From Manduca sexta (lineage: Eukaryota; Arthropoda; Insecta; Lepidoptera; Sphingidae), in assembly GCF_014839805.1 (NCBI RefSeq), contig NC_051139.1, positions 3,534,001 through 3,598,000 on the forward strand: 64,000 nt of DNA. Direction: 5' to 3'. This document shows positions 35,181 to 47,345 of the stretch, in pieces. A model generated the notes under the pieces. The model worked only from the letters and a program-made list of their open reading frames with translations. It searched no databases and was not told the origin of the DNA. Position 1 is the stretch's first letter. Each line of letters starts with the position of its first letter. The translations under genes were made by a program, and so were the position numbers.

Positions 35181-36189
35181 AAAAATATTTTGTGCATTCT
35201 GTTCCTATGAATGTCTATAGATACATTTTTTTTATTTATGTATAATATTTATCCACGATTGCCTCTTAACAATCATGGAAGTTGCCCAGTTCCCATACAA
35301 ACTTGACGTGACTCAACAGAATTCGAAAGATTTCTTTTATTAGAATAGTTAGATAGGTTACAAGAGCTTTATTATACCTATTGTATTTTTTTCCCATTTT
35401 TTGTATTAATTATCTGTTCCCAGTTTATCCCACGTGAAAATCATTGTGTTACAAAGTTGTTCAACCACAGCACACTACAACTACGGAACTTCTTCAACAG
35501 TAATCGTTATATTTAATTTACATAAAACTGTAATATACTATTAACCTAAACCTTTAAGAATTGCATTGAAATAGTTTTATTCCAATATCTAACATTCGCG
35601 TAAACATAAAAAATCATTATAGTTTTACTATCGATGTTTAAATTTGATGGTAAGAAAATCTTTTGGGTTTACTCTTTTGATTTAGAAAGAAAGATTTAAT
35701 TATTGCACACAAACAGTATAACGTGCACATAGTAACAAAAAGAGAATAAAAACATAAAATTAGAAAAATAAATTATACCTATTGTACCAACAATGGGTAC
35801 CCTCATTCAGCTTCTTGCTGCAGTACCAGTCCGATACCTCAGCGTTGATTTTCAATGAGGCACCCTGGGTGACGTATTGTTATTTTATGACGAAACGTCA
35901 CCTTGTACACCTCACTCTTTGTATACTTCAAGCACTGTATTTTATTCCCAAAGCGGAGTTATTCTATCCAAACCAAAATAGAACATATCTTTACACCTTT
36001 AATATTTAACTTAATGTAGTGGTACTTGATCCTGCCGCCAGGGTCACCGACCTTGAGCATTATTCACAAACACGTTTGCGTGCTTGCGGTCAGAATTTGC
36101 TACAAAGCAGAATACTTCACATTTTATACGGCGAAAGTAAAAAGGTAAAGCTAACATCAAAGTGCAAGAAATTTTCATATACACACACA

Positions 36190-36395
36190 TCACGTTTTTA
36201 TTTCTGAAGGGTTCGGCAGAGGTGAAACCATGGCACCAAATTTTCGCCTCTGTGTTCTGTCCCATGATGTGATAGGGAAGCCTATCGCCATATCAAGCAC
36301 AAATTCCAGACTACGGGCCGATACTAAGTAGAAAAACACAATATCACTATTCCCGACTTGGGACCCAAACTCAGAACCTGTTTAAATATATCGGA
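36190..36395 (-). mobile_element. tRNA-headed SINE (C3 copy)
   Basis: Partner of 15600-15800. The body reads GGTTCGGCAGAGGTGAAACC and ATGTGATAGGGAAGCCTATC on the plus strand; the head is decayed. Confidence 0.6.
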
Positions 36396-37564
36396 AAATT
36401 TTATCCTAGCATATAATATATTTTTTTAAATAGCCATAGATCACTTTATGAGTGCATAATATTACAACTGAGTACGTAGATTGTAGTAGTTACAAATTAA
36501 CGTACTGTATCAATAAAGGCGTATATTCCTTTTATATAGGAGGCATGGTGTGACAGCGTTCCCACACGACGTACATACACACACATAGCCTTGTAAGTGT
36601 GTTCGTATTCATTATGAGTCCAAGTTCTGAGTAGTGTCCAGTCTTTGGTATTTATATGCTATATATCAGACTGGCGACTAACTTTAAGCAAGCATTCTCA
36701 TAATTCGGTTGCATAATACTTCTCATAACAATGTGCTAGGTAAAAAAGATATGCACACACAGATTTTTGATATTTTTATCATATGACATACAAAATTAAA
36801 CCAATATAAATTATCTGTAAAGTGAAAAGAAAGCTATATTTACAAAACATAGATTTTCTCGAAATTATATGTCCCTGACATATTTTGCGTTTAATTCGGA
36901 ATATCATTGACAATCATTATGAATACAGTCCGATGCAGCCATCTGTCGCGATATTTTTGTAACGGTATTTGACATTCCATATTTGAAATTATTCTGTTCC
37001 AATTTCGACTACAGTATAACCTATGGCACTAGGCTAAGTGTGACCCCTGTTAAAAATATTCATGCCTAAACCCTTAATCCAAAACACTTCATATAACATT
37101 CAATTCAATAACTATTTCTGCGTGGATAAGTACAGATGGCCGATTTTCCACCGGAGCCGTAGGTCCGTGTCCAGGGAACAAAGGCCGCAGTACCTTACTC
37201 CCTGTTCAATCACTGTGAACGGGCGTCCATTGAGACGAGAACTGAGTATTGATTAATGAAAATGTCAAATGTTCCGTTCGGAGATGCCGCTGGTTAATAA
37301 TGTCAGAAATGGTGACGGGTTATGGTTGTTATTGGAGTTTACACTTAATTAGGAATGATTTACGGGTTATTTTTGTTTGATTTTTATTTTTATAGTTGGT
37401 GATATAGTTTGTCAATATATGGTTTAGTTGTTGTAGAATAATTCGAGTTCATGCTGTCATTTATAGTCCGATCAGGCAAATAAAAAATCTGTTTTGCGGG
37501 CATCACTTTTACTCTTTCGTTTCATAGCACGCTGTGAATGCTACCAATGTGACCACAACGTGCT

Positions 37565-37770
37565 ATTTATATATATTATCTTTACGTGCACGGCAAAGTG
37601 ACCCCACTATACCGGATGGTAAGTGGAGTCCAATAGAATGTCGACTGACGAGAGATGATGGCCCCACGATAGTCGATACAATTATGCCGGCCTGTTGGAA
37701 CTGATCCCGAAACGCGATACACTTACGTGGGCCACTATGGCGAGTTAAACACTTCGTGTACATTGTAAAA
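37565..37770 (-). mobile_element. R2 repeat (C3 copy)
   Basis: Partner of 14215-14415, with GTCGACTGACGAGAGATGAT and ATTATGCCGGCCTGTTGG. Confidence 0.65.
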
Positions 37771-38149
37771 TAGGCATAGTAAAACTATAATTTATTTAAC
37801 CACGTGCAACTTGTAAACCATGCAATTCCATACATTGCAACCTTCACAGTTCCGACATTATCATAATCAGAACTTACAACACAACGTCAGACTTCCACCT
37901 GTTGGAGTTCCCGCGGCCTCGTCTGCAACCCTGGGCCAGCTGACTGAGCATGACAATAGCAAATTGTCGAATCATCACAGCTGTCACGAATTACAAACGT
38001 CGAGTACTTAAACATACGAGTTATTTAAAATGACTTGTTCTGTTACCAAGTCTTTTATTATCAAGTTATCCCATTTAGGATTTAAAGGCTAGTCATTTAT
38101 ATTATAATTATTTTGATATAATTTAACGATTATAGGTTATACAGACCAA

Positions 38150-38490
38150 TATGTGGTTTCATTTAGTAACGTAATATAAAAGTTTTACTGGTGGTAGGTC
38201 GCTCATATTATGTGAGTCCGCCTGGTTAGGTATCACCGCAATGTCTTTTTCTGCCGCCAAGCAGCAGTGTGTAGTCACTGTTGTGTTCCGGTTAAAAAGA
38301 TATTGTAGTTAATGTAACTACTGGACATAATAAGACTTAACATCTCATGTCTCAGGATGGCGAGCGTAGTGGAATACCAAACAATACTTTGTAATTCAAG
38401 GCGTTGCATGGTTTTTCAACTTTTATAGGCGGTCGTATCGCTCCCCATCAGGCGAACGGCAAGTTCGTCTCGTCAAAGCAAAAAAACGTA
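38150..38490 (+). mobile_element. R1 repeat (C3 copy)
   Basis: Partner of 13490-13860. It shows the R1 order clearly: TTTTACTGGTGGTAGGTCGC, GAGTCCGCCTGGTTAGG, TTTCTGCCGCCAAGCAGC, CATCTCATGTCTCAGGATGG and the tail GGCGGTCGTATCGCTCC...CTCGTC. Confidence 0.65.
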
Positions 38491-39139
38491 GGTAATTAAT
38501 ATGTGAACCTGAAATTGAAACGATATAACTATAACAAATGTAAATAAAGCCTAAACCCTTGCAAAGCAAACACGTGGCCAGAAGTGGGACAGTAAACGAG
38601 TAACATTAATATAATGGAAAGTACAAAAACCATTATTAATCATCACTTTCACCCATCGAAAATTAACCTAAATTAAATTGAAGATACGAAAACGTCTAAA
38701 GTAATTGCAAAGCACCATAAGCAGTCCATTACAATTCATTCTCCTTTATTGCCAGTAATAAAAATATCATCCAGCTAACATTTTTAGTTCGTAAGCAAAA
38801 ATTCAAATTAAATTACCAATTTAATTACAAAGTTGATTGCATCCGTTTCTGCCGAAGCCAGGCACAAATTGAAAGAAGTTTGAAAAAAGAAGCCGAAATA
38901 AAGTTGGAAGCTGTTCCGTTCTTGGTGTTTGAGTTACGGGTTTCGCTATCGGCGCCTGGTCACGGAATGTCTGAGCGTTGCCGAATTTCAAACAAAAAGA
39001 AAAAAGGACCAAGATTAAATATTGCAGTATTGACGCTTTTTTCACACAAGAGCTACTTGAGGCTATTTAAAATTCAAAATAATACATATGGTGATTAGAA
39101 AATATTGTTTTATAATCAAGAAGGTACCAAAACTGACCT

Positions 39140-39360
39140 AGTATTTTTATTTATTATACTTTATTGTATACCAGAAACAAAAAATATAGTACAAGAAACG
39201 AGTAAAAAGTACAAATGGCGGTTTTAACGCACAAGGTAATTCCTTACAGACAACCATGGGATGGATATAAGAGAAAACGGAATAAAAAGGTATTACCGAT
39301 TTCGAAAAAAAAACCGCAAGTATTATCTATTTCCGATGAAAATTTCGATTCCATTTACAT
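39140..39360 (-). mobile_element. LINE-like 3' UTR tail (C3 copy)
   Basis: Partner of 12600-12835 with the same ACAAGAAACGAGTAAAAAG and TTATTATACTTTATTG segments in reverse orientation. Confidence 0.4.
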
Positions 39361-39414
39361 ATAAATTGACCAAACTACCACTACGTAACTAATTAATAGA
39401 ATTATCATCATCAT

Positions 39415-39463
39415 CTCAGCCACAGGAAGTCCACTGCTGAACATAGGCCTCCCCCAAAAATTT
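39415..39463 (-). mobile_element. Very short RTE-like 3' end, C3 allele only
   Basis: A 49-bp insert starting TCATCATCATCTCAGCC and containing TGCTGAACATAGGCCTCC interrupts a site that is continuous in C2 (GAATTAGTGCAG on the reverse of about 12565). It is a severely 5'-truncated copy of the family seen at 3220-3368. Confidence 0.75.
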
Positions 39464-39568
39464 GTGCAGTCTAAAATAATTATGATCATCTGGGCAGTGA
39501 TTCTCATTGGTCAAAGCGTGGGACGAAGAGCAGAATTCTAGACTCGGCATTCGCTACCGTCAAGTTAT

Positions 39569-39745
39569 TACAGGCGCATATTAAACCTTTGCAATACCTT
39601 CTCTGATTAAGCCTATAAATATGTCAAATTCTAGTAAATCAGACTATGTATGTAGTTTGTTACAAGCGCATATTAAACCTTTGCAATACCTTCTCTGATT
39701 AAGCCTATAAGTATGTCAAATGCTATTTAATCAGACTGTTTATGT
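39569..39745. repeat. Tandem duplication of about 90 bp, C3 allele only
   Basis: The segment with CGCATATTAAACCTTTGCAA and ACCTTCTCTGATTAAGCC occurs twice in a row (starting near 39570 and 39663). C2 has one copy (about 12400-12475). Confidence 0.85.
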
Positions 39746-39982
39746 AGTATAAATTAGGATAGAAAAGCCGGTAGAAGTCGACCGCACCGAACCTTCGAAT
39801 GTCAGATATCTGACATACTCATTAAAGGCTAGATCAAAGTACCCTGAAACGGCGTGAATGCATGAAAAGATTAATGAAGGTGGAGGAAGCGTGAGAAGTA
39901 TGCCCGAATCGTGCAAAGTGGCAATCCATAGTCTCTGTCTACCCTTATCCGATGGAAGCGTGATACTATATGTATGTATGTA

Positions 39983-40190
39983 TCACTACATAGTATAAAA
40001 CAAAGTCGCTTTCTCTGTCCCTACCTTTGTATGCTTAAATCTTTAAAACTACGCAACGGATTTTGATGCGGTTTATTTTAATAGATAGAGTGATTCAAGA
40101 GGAAGGTTTATATATATAATAACATCCATTAAATAGTGGAGAAATATTGCACCCGTGCGAAGCCGGGGCGGGTCGCTAGTGTATATATAA
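39983..40190 (-). mobile_element. About 200-bp dispersed element, C3 allele only
   Basis: Inserted in the TATG microsatellite of the neighbouring repeat. On the minus strand it starts CACTAGCGACCCGCCCCGGC, passes CCGCATCAAAATCCGTTGCG and ends TTTATACTATGTAGTGAT, a layout found across many insect genomes. The C2 allele (about 12130-12165) has only the microsatellite. Superfamily not assigned. Confidence 0.7.
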
Positions 40191-40684
40191 TTTTTTAAAG
40201 CTCTGTAGTCTCTAACTTAAACGTCGCCTCAAATTAAACACACTTCGATAACAAAAAACAATTAAAATACAAAGCGATAACATATATTTTCAGCTTCAAG
40301 ACATTTTTTTTAAAACAGGGTGGCAGGGGAAGTTAATTAAAGCCATTTTCGGTAGCCGTGGCGTTGCCATTACGGCATAAATAGTGCGATGTTGTCTGCA
40401 TAGTGTTTGTTTCGGGCGGATGTTTTGTGACATGGCGACGTGTTTAGATTCGACGTGTTGGGGTGTTTGGGTAATGTGTTTATTGTTATTTATATTTACC
40501 TGTTTTTTGTTAAAACATAATAAAGCCGTTAAACATTCCATTCATGAAATAATATAGTTATATAATAGTTTTGTTTCAATATCTAAAACGCGTAAACATA
40601 AGAAATCATTTCATTCTTCTGATATTATATATAACAGCTACCCATAATTTGTAAAAACGCCATCAAGGATTTTGACTTTTCTTA

Positions 40685-40905
40685 AAAGTAAGAACGATAT
40701 GCCTTTTTACCCAAAAGGATAGGCAGAGGTGAAACCGCGGCACCCAATTTTGACCAAGTGTGTTTACGTTGAATTCCAGAGTTTACGTTGATAGTACGCA
40801 GAAAATCTTTTCACTTTGCCCGACCCGGGATTCCAACCCAGGATTACAGAGCTGTGGTCGTACCGCGCACGCAATACAACTACGCCACCGAGGCAGTTAA
40901 CTCAA
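40685..40905 (-). mobile_element. tRNA-headed SINE (C3 copy)
   Basis: Partner of 11422-11640; the tRNA-like head on the minus strand spans about 40905-40820 with CTGCCTCGGTGGCGTAGTTG, and the body runs to about 40685. Confidence 0.7.
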
Positions 40906-42309
40906 TAAATAAACTTTTCTCAAGTGTTGTTAAATTATACAGTAGAAATCTATTAAGAAAGTCATTGACCAAATAGCACGACATTTAGGTAACTTAGCAT
41001 ACATAATATATGTACTACAAAAAGTACAGTACGGTTGCTCAATGATATTTATTTCCCTTAAAAAAGACAATTACAAAAACCTTCATAACTATACAAACAG
41101 ATTACTTCCCTTTGAATCCTTAGAATGTTAAAAATAACGTACTTATCTCACTGAGCTCACTTTACATAAAACAGATAAATTTGTAACAACGGCACGTGTT
41201 CCTTCTCAAGACATTTCGGGAAAGGCAACGTGTAAACACTTCTTTAGTGATTACTAATTGAACTGTCGGTGACAAGGCGATGAGGCGTGATGTGACAAAT
41301 TAGAACTTATTTTAAACTTATTAAAGCTCATGTTCCAGATGCCGTCACAATGTGTTCATTTTTAAACGTAGCTTTATTTGCGTTTCCATACGTGTAAAAT
41401 ATTATTAACAAAATTTTAATTATACTATGCTTTGTTTACCTGCTAACGGTTTCTCTCAGAATCATATACATTATTATACATCGCGACTTTAAAGTCGTTC
41501 TGGAACCGAAAATTTTAAATTCTGTGTTAATAATTAAATTTAAAAAAATAAGAATGTAATACAATACAAATATTTTTTTATAAACATTATAATTAATATT
41601 TACGAATAATAAATGAGAACTCGTGGTAATACAACTAAATCTTACGTACTACTACGATCGATGCGATTCATAACTACGAATAATTGTCGCGACGTTATTA
41701 TCATTATCAAACTCGAGCGGGTAAATATTATCAAAAACTATTATTTTTATTGTTACCAGTACAATTAGTTCACTATTTTCTTTTGGTCCGACAAATTGTT
41801 CTAAGTAACCACATTTAAGTTCCAAAACGGCTATAAAATCACGGTGTATATTAAGAAGAATACAATATCACATACTGCCAATAAAAAAAGTGTTTAAGTA
41901 ACATAAAAAATAGTATTCTGAGCCGGTGATAACATACCACTAGATTATTTGCATACCATCTATTAAAATCAGTCAAATACTTAACACACTTCTATTAAAT
42001 TCAGCTTACAAAGGCTTCAAATGACCTCCACATTTCACCCGATTGCTGTTCAAAAGGTGAGTAATGCACTTCACGTGCACAATATTCATTTTCTTTATTT
42101 ACAGAGCACTCCACAAGTGGCGTGATTGATTGTGGCTACTGCGGATTAAAACGAAATCTGCTGGTGTTTGTTCGACTGTAGTTTTTGCCACCGCTGATAT
42201 AGTTTCAATTGGATTCCTGCCATCGCAAATGTATGGAAAATTTGAAAAAATAAGCCATCCATCACGGCTGCGTGGTGCAAATTTTAAACTAACGCATTTC
42301 TTTTGGAAT

Positions 42310-42630
42310 TTTAGAAGGGAATATTCTAGAATTTTTTGTAAGCATTGTTGAAACAGAAATATAGTCTTTGAAGTTAGATTTAGTTGTAGTTAAAGCCTAA
42401 AGCGATTACCTAAGCTATTATGGATACAGTTTCTGTTTCCTATACCCTGTGCGGGAAATAAAATATCTATGTTCTTTTAAATTTTAGGAGAGAAAGTTCT
42501 AGAACTTTTGCAAGCAGTGTTGAGACAGAAAAATAGTCTCTGAGAGTAGATTTAGTTGTAGTTAAAGCGTAAAGCGATTACGTCAATTTTACATGCATAT
42601 TCTGTTTCCTATACCTTATGTGGAAAAATA
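42310..42630. repeat. Diverged tandem duplication, period about 170 bp
   Basis: Two units share GATTTAGTTGTAGTTAAAGC, TAAAGCGATTAC and TCTGTTTCCTATACC, beginning near 42310 and 42478, with many differences between them. An old duplication. Confidence 0.7.
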
Positions 42631-42699
42631 GTGATCCATCATGTATTTGTAGCATCAATCACAAGTCACTCGTTCTCAATTTCTTACAGTAAAAGAGAA

Positions 42700-42990
42700 G
42701 TAGGTGAGGGAATCTCACGCACACTGAACAGACGGACACGATAGGCACATACCAACGATACACACAGATCATTACAGACGAACAGACGGACATAACGATT
42801 GGCGAGTGTAATTGCGCGTTGTTTTTCTAAAACGACGCGCCCATAAAGTGTACATCTTTAAATAGACCGCAGTACAAACACGACATTTCCGGCACGCGCG
42901 CACTTGCGACACACATCCGCCCCATTTCGCCCGCCTGCGCCCGACTTACACTCATTAAGCCCGCTTTATACTCCCCCCAGTTAATATTTC
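42700..42990. promoter_or_regulatory. CpG-rich patch
   Basis: A cluster of CpGs with ACAGACGGAC repeats followed by GGCACGCGCGCACTTGCG and a C-rich run ending in CTCCCCCCAG. Unlike the surrounding AT-rich DNA. A minus-strand 69-codon frame spans it but has no recognisable family. Possibly regulatory. Confidence 0.25.
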
Positions 42991-43200
42991 TGTTTATTCC
43001 ACTTTTCGTGTTTGCTGGAATTTTTAAAGGGTTCAAGTTGGAGGTCCGTTAATTAACGAGTTTTCCTCGTTGTTTGTGATAGCCGAGAAGTCTTGAGTGC
43101 GCGCGAACTTGCTGACTCGCCATTGTAGGTAATCATTTGTTACGTCAACGGTTATGGAGGTTATTTTATATTTTTGTGTAATATTAAGTTTTATTTAATA

Positions 43201-43470
43201 CTAGTTGACCCGACAGACGTTGTCCCGTCTTAACAATGAATTTGCAGCGCGCATTCTGTCCATCGCTGACAGTTATTTCTAACAATTGACAGTTATATAA
43301 AATTAATATTTTCGTTAAGTTTTCTTAAATTTTCTAATTTTCCGCGCATTTTTTTCTTTCATAAGATCGTTCTCCTGACAAAAAAAAATGTGAAATCGGT
43401 TCAGCCGTTCACGCGTGATGGCGTGACCAAGGGAAATAGGGATTCATTTATATATATATATAGATAGCCG
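43201..43470 (+). mobile_element. Interspersed repeat family R4
   Basis: Starts CTAGTTGACCCGACAGACG, includes TTGACAGTTATATAAAATTA and ends with GAAATCGGTTCAGCCGTTCA, GATGGCGTGACCAAGGG and a TA microsatellite. A second copy is at 62511-62790. The 'aaatcggt.cagccgtt' end is typical of non-LTR 3' ends in insects. Confidence 0.7.
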
Positions 43471-43789
43471 TACATTTTTAATTAATATAAATAAATATTT
43501 GCTTTATTTAGCGTTCCTCAATCAAATTTGGACGTTTAATTTAGGATTGTGCAAGCTTAGCTTTGACTAGAGTATAATCCTAACTGGACGTCGCAAGATG
43601 TCGACTAAAGTAGGATTAGGGCAAAAATGCGAGCTCTTTCTATTTGTTTCAGAAACAAGACCTGAGTAAATAGTATTTTCGGCGAGTAATCCTTTTAACG
43701 TTTAAGAGAAAAGTCTTTAATTTAATTTGTTAATATACACAGTCTATTTAGACAATAACACGTGAGATAACTATTTGACTTGCCGTATT

Positions 43790-43990
43790 TGAACACTGTA
43801 TTGAACACATCATGAGGAAACCTGCGCATCTGAGAAGTTCTCTATAGGAATTTCGAAGGTGTGTGAAGTCTACCAATCCGCACTAGGCCAGCGTGGTGGA
43901 CTAAGGCCTAATCCCTCTCAGTAGCAGAGGAGGCCCGTGCTCAGCAGTGGGCAAGTATATACAGGGCTGATATTCTTATTATATTATTAT
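43790..43990 (+). mobile_element. R3 repeat, extended copy
   Basis: Includes the upstream portion (GAGGAAACCTGCGCATCTGA, AGTTCTCTATAGGAATTTCG) and then CCGCACTAGGCCAGCGTGG and GGCCCGTGCTCAGCAGTGG, ending in a short TTATTA-rich tail. Confidence 0.65.
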
Positions 43991-44704
43991 TTGAACACTG
44001 AGCTAATTACGTACTATTTCATTGTTAGACACGGGGCAACCAATATAAAAACACCCGATACAACCTTTGTACAAAAACACGACTTTGACGAGTTGCATAG
44101 AAAAAAATATTACTCTAACATGTCCCTCTACTGAACCGAAATATTTTTACCAAATCGCATTAAATATTAAATTATCTCCCATCAGACAATTAGCCTAATT
44201 CCAGAGAACCCAATTAACTCGGCGGCTAATTAATGCAAAAATTTATTAAAATCGCTTCCCCAAAACCACAAGTTTTTAATTATGCTGGAGGAAAATTGAC
44301 AAAATAATAAATATACTCGATTTTATAAATAACCCTGGCTTTGCCGGTGGGGAAATGGCTAATGCGACCGCTATCAGCTTACCTTCGCAAACTTTTATAT
44401 TAATAGAGATTTTTTTTTTACTTTTGCATTTTATAGCGCGACGACTTAATGCTAAAGTACAAGCCTAATCAGGGACTAAGAGGGATTAGTCTCATAACAT
44501 CTACAGTCTATACCCGATAAAACAAGAAGATTTTCATACATTTCCTGATATGCCAATACTATAAGCCTTAACAGAGACTACCGGGGATTAGGAATATCTA
44601 AAACCGATAAAAAACAGATTTTCATACATTTCCTGATCGAGGCTCTTTAGCTAATAACCTCAATATAAACATTATCTAATTGTATTTTTCTAAAATATTT
44701 TTTT

Positions 44705-45050
44705 ACCGTAGCTTATGACGAGACGAGCGAGCCGCTCGCCTGATGGTAAGCGATACGACCACCCATAAACAGTAGCAACACCATACAGAATTTATTACAA
44801 ACTGCAGGGCATACCACTGCGCTCGCCACCCTGAGACATGAGATGTTAATTCTCATAATATCCAGTCACACTGGCTACAATGTCCTTCAAACCGGAACAC
44901 AATAGTAAATGCACAATGTTGCTTAGACTAGAAATAGACATAGCAGTACCTACCCACATGGCATCTCGCATACAAAGCATCTACCCCTAGTGCTCGGCGA
45001 TAGAACTATACAATATTTTATATTATGGCTGGTATAATTCATGAGGCTGT
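44705..45050 (-). mobile_element. R1 repeat, C3-only copy
   Basis: Holds CCGCTCGCCTGATGGTAAGC, CACTGCGCTCGCCACCC and AACCGGAACACAATAG. It has the same window orientation as 10865-11060 although the contigs are inverted, so the two are independent insertions. Confidence 0.65.
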
Positions 45051-45364
45051 TTAAATTTACCAACGGAAAGCAGTTATTCATTATCATAAACATGAAACTC
45101 GTTCACCAAAAATAAACAGAGCCAAATAAATTATAGCACTCTAAACGTTTGTACGTGCATTCAAAGTCAGTGACGTCATTATGCCGCAGCCACAAAGCAC
45201 CCCGTCACTCTTTGATATTGTTTCAAAGTGAATACGACACAACTGCCTAATAAGCATGGTCGAAGTTGGGAGTTTGCTCATGGGTTGATTACTTTTGAGT
45301 AACATTGGGGTTATGATAAAGCAAATTTCTTAATATTAGTTATTCATATAATTTAAAATTCGAA

Positions 45365-45457
45365 CAAGGCCTTAATTAATTAATTTATTTTTTATTTTAT
45401 TTATTGCACACAAAATAAGTTCTACATGTGTATACATTGTACACAAAATTACCTTGT
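45365..45457 (-). mobile_element. LINE-like tail
   Basis: TTTATTTTATTTATTGCACAC followed by AAAATAAGTTC and TACATTGTACAC resembles a reversed LINE 3' end with an AATAAA-rich tail. It abuts the TTAA that is the empty site of the C2 MITE. Confidence 0.4.
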
Positions 45458-45714
45458 TTTTTAATATAATTATAATCCAAAAACTTGTGTTCCGGAATAA
45501 ATATAAGGTATAAACGAGATAAAAAAGGTGAAATTATCTAATCCTAATTATTAATACTAACTTCAATGGGTTATACCATTTTTTTATTTAAAAATTATGT
45601 TTAAAATTTGTTTGAGAATTTCAATTGAATTTAGTAATTCAATTGAAACAACTTATGAAGAGAGGTAATTTATCATTTATTACCGATTTCTATAAACGAT
45701 CTTAATCGCTGACG

Positions 45715-46214
45715 NNNNNNNNNNNNNNNNNNNNNNNNNNNNNNNNNNNNNNNNNNNNNNNNNNNNNNNNNNNNNNNNNNNNNNNNNNNNNNNNNNNNNN
45801 NNNNNNNNNNNNNNNNNNNNNNNNNNNNNNNNNNNNNNNNNNNNNNNNNNNNNNNNNNNNNNNNNNNNNNNNNNNNNNNNNNNNNNNNNNNNNNNNNNNN
45901 NNNNNNNNNNNNNNNNNNNNNNNNNNNNNNNNNNNNNNNNNNNNNNNNNNNNNNNNNNNNNNNNNNNNNNNNNNNNNNNNNNNNNNNNNNNNNNNNNNNN
46001 NNNNNNNNNNNNNNNNNNNNNNNNNNNNNNNNNNNNNNNNNNNNNNNNNNNNNNNNNNNNNNNNNNNNNNNNNNNNNNNNNNNNNNNNNNNNNNNNNNNN
46101 NNNNNNNNNNNNNNNNNNNNNNNNNNNNNNNNNNNNNNNNNNNNNNNNNNNNNNNNNNNNNNNNNNNNNNNNNNNNNNNNNNNNNNNNNNNNNNNNNNNN
46201 NNNNNNNNNNNNNN
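45715..46214. other. Assembly gap, 500 N
   Basis: Placeholder gap between the inverted C3 and C4. The two sides are not neighbours in the proposed true order. Confidence 0.99.
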
Positions 46215-47159
46215 TAGTATTTCAAGTAACCTATATATTCATTCAAATCAAAAGAACAAACTCTTCTGACCTTAACGAATTGAACGAATTATCTCATTGT
46301 CAAAGCCATTATCCGTAGTTGGAAAAAAAACAAAAATAGATCGCTCCCGAGAAACGTACTCGACAAAACCAGCTGTTTGGGATGACAAATGATTTCAATA
46401 GATGCCATTTGTAACCACAGTTCCATGTATCAATTGCGTTTGGGGTCACAGTGATGACTACTGTGTTTTGAAATCTAGAGCATATTTTGTTAAGTATAGG
46501 GTGTATTTTTCATTAATTAACCGGTTCCCATTTTATTTAATGTGAAATATTTAATTGTATTTATAATTGTAAATATTAAATGTAAAAGAAAAAATCTTTT
46601 AGTAGTCACACAGTCTACATTAAGTATCAAAAAAATCAGTACCACCATTATTGTTAAGCCTCATTTAGACGGATAAATTATTGTTAACAATAACGGTACG
46701 CAATTATTTGCTTAAAATTCTCATGGTATATTCCTATACCTTGACAAATATTAAAAAAAAACGATTTTCGTATGTGATAATTGCGCACATTTTTGCTAGC
46801 CATCATCACAATATAGATAATATTATGAACTCCAATAATGGCGATTTATTCTCTATGGAATTTAAAGCGATTTAGGTTAATTTGGTAGAACAAAGTTCAC
46901 CTACATTCAACGGAATGGAGACCATTGTTATGCATTATATTGGTTTTTGCATAAACAGTAGCTCTAGATTGACCGCTTTGGGTCCTATTGTATTGATGAA
47001 CGAAATAGTCATCAAAATATTTATATTATTACAGTTCTGGTAGTTAGTTTGTGTAAGAGGCTTATAGATCCAGCCAAAGCGCTGTATTACTCGATGGGAA
47101 TCGCAACAAAATAAGGTCTCTTATATATCGATTCAGGTGACGTACCTGTGCATTTAAAT

Positions 47160-47345
47160 ATTGTCTATTTTTTCTATAATATAGGGTACAACGCGGCTGT
47201 CCACAGAGGAGCGTTTGCACGCGGCGTGTGGCGGCCATGTTAGCGGTGACAATGATCGATGCGTTTTAGCGGAGACGCGTTGTTTTTGCCGCCCCCCGCC
47301 CGATAGATGGCGACACGCGCGGCGGTCCACGCTAAATCGATGCAA
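47160..47345. promoter_or_regulatory. GC-rich conserved patch (C4 copy)
   Basis: Partner of 25200-25385; contains CGATAGATGGCGACACGCGC and two ATCGAT sites. Confidence 0.35.

Larger units (their letters stand above)
27680..41027. repeat. Inverted copy of C2 11298-24242 (probable allele)
   Basis: Continuous reverse-complement match. The coordinate sum is near 51,920 around 24.2/27.7 kb, near 51,980 at 13-14/38 kb, and near 52,340 around 11.9/40.4 kb. The last shift is explained by three C3-only events: 39415-39463, 39569-39745 and about 39983-40190. The same old repeats are at the same places in both copies. Confidence 0.85.
41028..45457. other. C3-specific 4.4-kb segment opposite 0.76 kb in C2
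   Basis: The alleles align up to C2 10531/C3 45457 and again from C2 11298/C3 41027. Between these points C3 carries 4.43 kb and C2 carries 0.76 kb (a MITE, an R1 copy and unmatched DNA). It contains a local tandem duplication, a CpG-rich patch, R4, R3, R1 and a LINE tail. No host gene is recognised in it. Confidence 0.65.
24743..45714. other. Assembly contig C3 (probable haplotype 2, placed inverted)
   Basis: Reversed, this contig starts at the equivalent of C2 base 10277, follows C2 to its end, adds about 1.36 kb absent elsewhere (27679 to 26322), and then matches the first 1.6 kb of C4. A true inverted duplication would have no reason to bridge two contig ends in this way. It also begins about 266 bp after the point where C1 ends, making C1 and C3 neighbours on one haplotype. 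Confidence 0.75.

Noticed and set aside
10277..45714. A genuine large palindrome or inverted segmental duplication.
   Set aside because: The ends coincide with scaffold gaps and C3 bridges C2 and C4 in collinear order, so misplaced allelic contigs explain it better.
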